IMG/VR virus record: IMGVR_UViG_3300037119_003937
Span: 1-31,916 of that record
Strand: one strand, 5' to 3'
Length of the DNA stretch: 31,916 bases
Origin: a virus
In this document: piece by piece, positions 28,505-31,916 of the stretch
Position numbering within the stretch: position 1 is the stretch's first letter
How the letters are laid out: each line of letters starts with the position of its first letter
Translations under genes and position numbers: made by a program
Notes under the pieces: model-generated
What the model was told of the DNA's origin: nothing
Seen by the model: only the letters and a program-made list of their open reading frames with translations
Database searches by the model: none

Positions 28505-30278
28505 TTAGCTCTCCGAAGTTGTGCCCCCAGAAGCCTTCGGAGAGCATTGGAACGTCGAAACGAGGATGATTCATGACTTCTTTAAGATGCTGCATACCCG
28601 CTTCCCATGTTTTTTCAGGAGCGGATATATCGATCTCATCGTGCATTGCAATGAGGAAATAATTATCATCCAGCTTTGTCGCATGCCAGTCGATGACTGC
28701 CTGCTTTGTCTGATCTGCAGCGCTGCCCTGAATAAGGTAATTCAGAAGCTTGTATTCAAAAGATCGCATTATTCCACCCACTAGACGCGGAGGCTCAGGG
28801 AGGTAAAGCCTTCCACCCCATGTTCGCATCGGTGTTCCATTACGCCCACGATTACGAAGGGCATCTCCTAGAATACGTATTCCTGGAAGCGCCGCCATGT
28901 ATGCTTCGCGAATATTTTGAGCTCGCCCGTAGTCAGTTCCCAACTGCTGTGCTAGACCTGTGACACCAGCGCCGTAGATAATGGAGAACCCTACTATTTT
29001 CACATCCTTTCGCTCCAGGCGTATGCCAGTGATTTCTTGGATCATCTCTTGCGCCATGAGATGTGGATCCAGCTTTGGATTTCCGTTGTACGCCTTCATG
29101 AGCCCACCATCTTCATAATGCGCGAGTATGCGAATTTCCTGTGAGGAAAAGTCACGCTTCAGCCAAAGATGCCCCTCTTCAGGTAGAAGGTACTGGCGCA
29201 TCAGCGGAATTTCCATGAATTCTGATGGAGCTTTAGCTTTCATCTCCGTTGGCGGATTGGTCAGATTGGGATGGTCACAGCTTAGACGTCCAGTTCTCGT
29301 ACCTTTGAAGCTACTTTCGCCGCCATATCCTTCTTGACGAACTTGATTCCATGTGGGGTGGACTCTTCCCTCGCATGCAATCGCTTGATTGTACCACGGA
29401 ATACCGAACGTGTTTAGACACGTCGCCATGCCGCCCCGGTACAGCAGTAGAGCTAGTAATTCTGGATTGGTCACGCCGCTGGTCAGCGCTCCCTTAGCCA
29501 TAGATCTACGCCCCGTAGGGGTAAGCTGCCATTCTTTGACAGCGCCTGCGGCATCCAGTGCCTGAGCTAATTCATCTGAAGATTCAACGTTGAAGGTACT
29601 ACCAAGGATGGAAAAGATGCGAGAATCTGCCGTCTTAACTGCCGCATCCATTTTGTCAATATCACCGCTCAGACGATCTATATCGACGCGGAGGCCACGA
29701 AGCTCTGCTTCGTAGAGAATCGGCATTAGAAGTTGTTCACGCTGGTACGCCTCTTCCATTCCTTTTTCCACGATAATAGGGTGGAGAGTACGGAAGAGAC
29801 GCCATGTACGCCCTACGTCACCGAGGGCATAGGGCCGCACTAGCTCTACTGGAGCTTTGGAAATATGAGCGCCCCATTCTTTTTTCGTGGCTCCTGGAAC
29901 ATTACGAAGAATCCAGTCGCGAAGCTCATCTCGTTCTTCTGGAGGTTCTCCCAGAATACGCTCGGCTGAGGGCTTGAGACTCAAACTGGCAGCGTGTGGA
30001 TCGTGGAGGAAAATTAGGAATTGCGTGTCATGAACGTTGAGAGGATTTCGTGGAAAAGGAAGACTAAACCACTTCATTGCCACGGAAACGTCGAATTTGG
30101 AATGGTGGAAAAGCATATTTTCCTTCCACGCATTGGATAGGATATTTGCCATCCATGCCCATTCGGTAGTGTAATCGGATTCACCGTCAGGCGTGCGGTA
30201 GGCCAGCCCTACCGGCTTCGGAGGAAATTTACTGGTATTTCCTACAATCGCTTCCGTTTCGAAGTCAAGAACCCACAT
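28488..30278 (-). CDS. family A DNA polymerase with 3'-5' exonuclease
   Basis: A 596-residue polymerase. Exonuclease: D5/E7 (LDFETEA), D63 (SKFDVS) and Y150/D154 (YALGD), all DEDDy residues that are expected. Polymerase: TRTGRLS (328-333), motif A RDFSSQEIRILAH (D376, steric-gate E381), motif B RKDVKIVGFSIIYG (K427, F431, Y435), YLIQGSAAD (514-522) and motif C HDE (546-548). Phe431 at the position of E. coli Phe762 suggests normal discrimination against dideoxy substrates. The 5' nuclease domain is absent, as in T7. It replicates the phage genome, and must accept any modified base provided by the neighbouring pathway if that base is incorporated as a nucleotide. Confidence 0.97.
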   Translation of the reverse strand: MWVLDFETEAIVGNTSKFPPKPVGLAYRTPDGESDYTTEWAWMANILSNAWKENMLFHHSKFDVSVAMKWFSLPFPRNPLNVHDTQFLIFLHDPHAASLSLKPSAERILGEPPEERDELRDWILRNVPGATKKEWGAHISKAPVELVRPYALGDVGRTWRLFRTLHPIIVEKGMEEAYQREQLLMPILYEAELRGLRVDIDRLSGDIDKMDAAVKTADSRIFSILGSTFNVESSDELAQALDAAGAVKEWQLTPTGRRSMAKGALTSGVTNPELLALLLYRGGMATCLNTFGIPWYNQAIACEGRVHPTWNQVRQEGYGGESSFKGTRTGRLSCDHPNLTNPPTEMKAKAPSEFMEIPLMRQYLLPEEGHLWLKRDFSSQEIRILAHYEDGGLMKAYNGNPKLDPHLMAQEMIQEITGIRLERKDVKIVGFSIIYGAGVTGLAQQLGTDYGRAQNIREAYMAALPGIRILGDALRNRGRNGTPMRTWGGRLYLPEPPRLVGGIMRSFEYKLLNYLIQGSAADQTKQAVIDWHATKLDDNYFLIAMHDEIDISAPEKTWEAGMQHLKEVMNHPRFDVPMLSEGFWGHNFGELNELDA

Positions 30279-30426
30279 TTTTCTCTAGCTCCTCAATTCG
30301 CTTTACCAGAGTATTGAGTAATTCCATAAATCCTGGAAATATTTCTTCTCCAGATTTAACTCTGTATGTACTTCCAGCTCTTCTGAGCAGATAATTCATC
30401 TGCTCAGAAGATATCGGAAAGCTCAT
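30265..30426 (-). CDS. 53-residue coiled-coil protein before the polymerase
   Basis: A small frame that starts at an ATG overlapping the upstream stop by one base (TAATG) and ends 14 bases inside the polymerase gene. The product begins SFPISSEQMNYLLRRAGSTY and ends with the helix LNTLVKRIEELEKN, a probable two-stranded coiled coil. Overlaps on both sides fill the whole gap between the SSB-like gene and polymerase, which argues for a real coupled gene. It may be a small polymerase or SSB accessory factor; no homology was recognised. Confidence 0.65.
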   Translation of the reverse strand: MSFPISSEQMNYLLRRAGSTYRVKSGEEIFPGFMELLNTLVKRIEELEKNVGS

Positions 30427-31232
30427 TAGTACTTCTTGGAATCCGGAGCCGCAGGCGCCGACTGTTGCGATGCAGCGTACGGAGCCATTAGTAGATTTTC
30501 ACTCGCTTTGATCTTCTTGCGGAGAGCTTCCAGGCGCTCGTTTGGCACGGTATTCACTTTCGTGAAGTACACGTGGAACTGATGCTTTGGATGCGGCTCC
30601 GTATAGATTTCTGTAATGACACTCCATACAGGGCGACCATCTACACCAGCGAGCTGAGTGATGTACCCGGCCCAGTATCTCGTGGAAGTCACAGGCAGCT
30701 TCAAGATAGCCGTTTCTGCATCGACCGTATCCGCATCCGATTCCAGCGCCGTAGCGGGAATCAATACTAGGCGACGAATCTGGCTACATGCCTTTCCACG
30801 ACCGCCGCGTGGGTCAGACCCCCACGCATTCTTCGGACAGGTGAGGCAAGAGCCATCGGGACCGCCCTGCTTCTCCTCAGAGTCCTCATGCGGACGGATG
30901 GTTTCTTCTTCCCTGGATATGGCAAAGCATGCCGGATTGCTCGGCTGCTCCGCATTGAACGGCTTGTTGTACCAGCGATTCTCGAAAATAGCGTCCAGTA
31001 CGACACAGCGGAGGCGATTGTTCGCAACCGGAGTGCCTTGCCAGGAAATGATGCCACTACGCAGGGAAATCGCACCACCTACGGGACGCTCGAGCATCGC
31101 AGCAGCGCGAGCTTCGGCTGCGAGTTGGTCGGTTACGCTCACGGGAAGCGTATTTTGAATCACTACTGGAACATCCCCAATAGTGGAGGGTTGAAGAACG
31201 ACCTTCTCCCCCGGTTTCACTTCTTTTGCCAT
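30426..31232 (-). CDS. Cys4 zinc-binding replication protein, SSB-like position
   Basis: A 268-residue protein with TAGGAG before the ATG. Cysteines C102 (PACFAIS), C129 and C132 (CLTC) and C149 (GKACS) are spaced for one zinc ion, within a conserved-looking block CPKNAWGS followed by a Gly-Arg-Gly-Lys loop and RRLVLIPA. The C terminus is Ala/Pro/Ser-rich and disordered, as in DNA-binding phage proteins. It is in the replication block directly before the 53-residue gene and polymerase, so a single-stranded DNA-binding or recombination mediator role is likely by context. An OB fold is not evident by eye. It could also be a primase-associated factor. Confidence 0.6.
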   Translation of the reverse strand: MAKEVKPGEKVVLQPSTIGDVPVVIQNTLPVSVTDQLAAEARAAAMLERPVGGAISLRSGIISWQGTPVANNRLRCVVLDAIFENRWYNKPFNAEQPSNPACFAISREEETIRPHEDSEEKQGGPDGSCLTCPKNAWGSDPRGGRGKACSQIRRLVLIPATALESDADTVDAETAILKLPVTSTRYWAGYITQLAGVDGRPVWSVITEIYTEPHPKHQFHVYFTKVNTVPNERLEALRKKIKASENLLMAPYAASQQSAPAAPDSKKY

Positions 31233-31241
31233 TGGTAACTC

Positions 31242-31622
31242 CTACAGAGTTTGCTTGGATATGCTCAGCTTGTCCACTGGGAACCAAGTAATCCCAGGAA
31301 CATCTACGCCAACGTCCTTACGTTCCTTCACCGCCTTGGCGTTGATGCGTCGGTAAAGCAGGTCGAACTCACCCGTAGTTCGAATGTGGGCGTAGAGCTT
31401 GTCGATCTCCTCTATGGAGGGCTCAAAGACTACGGTGTGTCTAATGATCGCAGCTTTGCCTCCGGCAGCAGTTATCTTTCCGTTGCGGAAGGCTTCAATG
31501 AGTTGCGCCTTGAGGTATTTCTCCTGAGCGTCCATCTCGTCGACTTTGCGCTGCGCTGCGAGTCGCTCCTCGCGAGACTCGTAGTATGCGTCGACGAGCA
31601 CCGCCAGCTCTTCAGCGGTCAT
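31242..31622 (-). CDS. conserved phage replication-block protein
   Basis: A 126-residue protein whose ATG overlaps the upstream stop by four bases (ATGA). Residues 1-45 form a coiled coil (AVLVDAYYESREERLAAQRK), followed by a strand-rich part and ending RRINAKAVKERKDVG, then PGITWFPVDKLSISKQ. I recognise this pattern (R-x-N-x-x-A-V-K-E-R and P-G-x-x-x-F-P-V-x-K-L-S) from hypothetical proteins next to SSB-like genes in many phages. Function is not known; a recombination or SSB partner role is likely by position. Confidence 0.65.
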   Translation of the reverse strand: MTAEELAVLVDAYYESREERLAAQRKVDEMDAQEKYLKAQLIEAFRNGKITAAGGKAAIIRHTVVFEPSIEEIDKLYAHIRTTGEFDLLYRRINAKAVKERKDVGVDVPGITWFPVDKLSISKQTL

Positions 31623-31840
31623 CGGTCAATTATTTCTTCGATATTGGTGATGGCCGATTCTACTCCGTCGTGGGCTTCTTGAAGATTGTCCATGTTGGAT
31701 TGGTCATCCTCTGTACGGAGGCTTTCCGGCTTGTTCTCGAAAGCATCACTTTCTTCATCTTTGATACTCTCGAGAATGTTGGACCACTCTTGCAGACCTG
31801 CAACTACCTTCTCCAACGTCTTCTTGCGCGTTTGATCCAC
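31619..31840 (-). CDS. small acidic coiled-coil protein
   Basis: A 73-residue protein starting at GTG with GAGGGAG upstream. It is very acidic and helical (LQEWSNILESIKDEESDAFE and SAITNIEEIIDR), with a central ENKPESLRTEDD segment, a pattern I recognise in small early phage proteins (the E-N-x-P-E-S-L motif). There is no known activity. A DNA-mimic or SSB-tail-like partner role is conceivable. It overlaps the next gene by four bases. Confidence 0.65.
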   Translation of the reverse strand: MDQTRKKTLEKVVAGLQEWSNILESIKDEESDAFENKPESLRTEDDQSNMDNLQEAHDGVESAITNIEEIIDR

Positions 31841-31853
31841 AGTAACTCCCTCT

Positions 31854-31916
31854 TTAGATGCCGTTTGCGTTCGCGCTGCTTTTGTCGTTCATGCTGTCGC
31901 TCGCCCAGCGCGGGAT
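31854..31916 (-). CDS. C-terminal end of a leftward gene, cut by window edge (frame uncertain)
   Basis: Upstream of the 31840 start, one frame (residues IPRWASDSMNDKSSANANGI, then TAA at 31856-31854) ends just before the ribosome binding site of the next gene, as expected for a previous cistron. A second frame that is Arg/Lys/Gln-rich runs through into the 73-residue gene. The data do not decide between them, so this is only a hint that the operon continues to the right. Confidence 0.3.
   Translation of the reverse strand: MPRWASDSMNDKSSANANGI

Noticed and set aside
22531-30278. 2-aminoadenine (Z) genome system, based on the DatZ-like HD enzyme and family A polymerase
   Set aside because: No PurZ-like adenylosuccinate synthetase is present in the window, and the surrounding genes favour thymine modification. 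PurZ outside the window would reopen this.
31858-31916. + strand signal-peptide-like frame at the right edge
   Set aside because: It is antisense to the leftward operon, has no ribosome binding site and is cut by the window; the hydrophobic run is likely a coincidence of GC-rich reverse-strand sequence.

Overview
The window is a continuous stretch of a tailed double-stranded DNA phage genome, most likely a podovirus with a P22-like short-tail machine that infects a Gram-negative bacterium. The reasons are a scaffold/coat/gp4-like/gp10-like gene order, a short-fibre gene with a tail collar domain, no tape measure or sheath gene, and a two-component spanin pair that only makes sense for a host with an outer membrane. 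No integrase, repressor, terminase, portal, primase or RNA polymerase gene was seen. Terminase and portal should lie to the left of position 1, and further replication genes to the right of 31916. Base composition is mosaic: about 1-4.6 kb, 19.2-21.2 kb and 25.8-26.2 kb are clearly more GC-rich than the rest.

Positions 1-18170 (+ strand) form the virion module. First come virion/tail-decoration proteins, including a 30-residue-repeat protein, with a small cysteine-rich protein among them (1-5233). Then follow a small conserved protein, a scaffold-like protein, the major capsid protein and a head decoration-like protein (5230-8243), small head genes (8246-9425), gp4-like and gp10-like tail factors (9435-11836), a GNAT-fold protein, a protein ending in an S74 chaperone domain, probable ejection proteins (11833-16793) and a collar-domain tail fibre. 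Positions 18191-19432 (+) are the lysis cassette: a holin candidate, a DUF5675-type protein in the slot where an endolysin would sit, and Rz with Rz1 nested in another frame.

From 19631 to the right edge every gene is on the - strand, so the two halves converge near 19.5 kb. Reading leftward from the right edge, the replication/recombination block (31840 to 26237) has small acidic and coiled-coil proteins, a Cys4 protein with an SSB-like position, a 53-residue ORF, family A DNA polymerase, a Cas4/RecB-like nuclease with four cysteines, a VRR-NUC nuclease and an SNF2-type helicase. Next is a small gene with its own promoter and a strong terminator.

The most interesting part is 22531-25726: a TET-associated-type glycosyltransferase, a free-standing 5-hmdU DNA kinase helical domain without a P-loop, a 70-residue protein, a thymidylate-synthase-fold protein with hydroxymethylase-like signatures, and an HD nucleotidase of the YfbR/DatZ type, all overlapping end to start. 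Together they look like a thymine hypermodification pathway: make hmdUMP, adjust the nucleotide pool, incorporate the base, then glycosylate it in DNA. A DUF3310 protein, an ATP-dependent DNA ligase, a GC-rich protein of unknown function and a Fic-family protein with an N-terminal autoinhibitory motif close the leftward operon.
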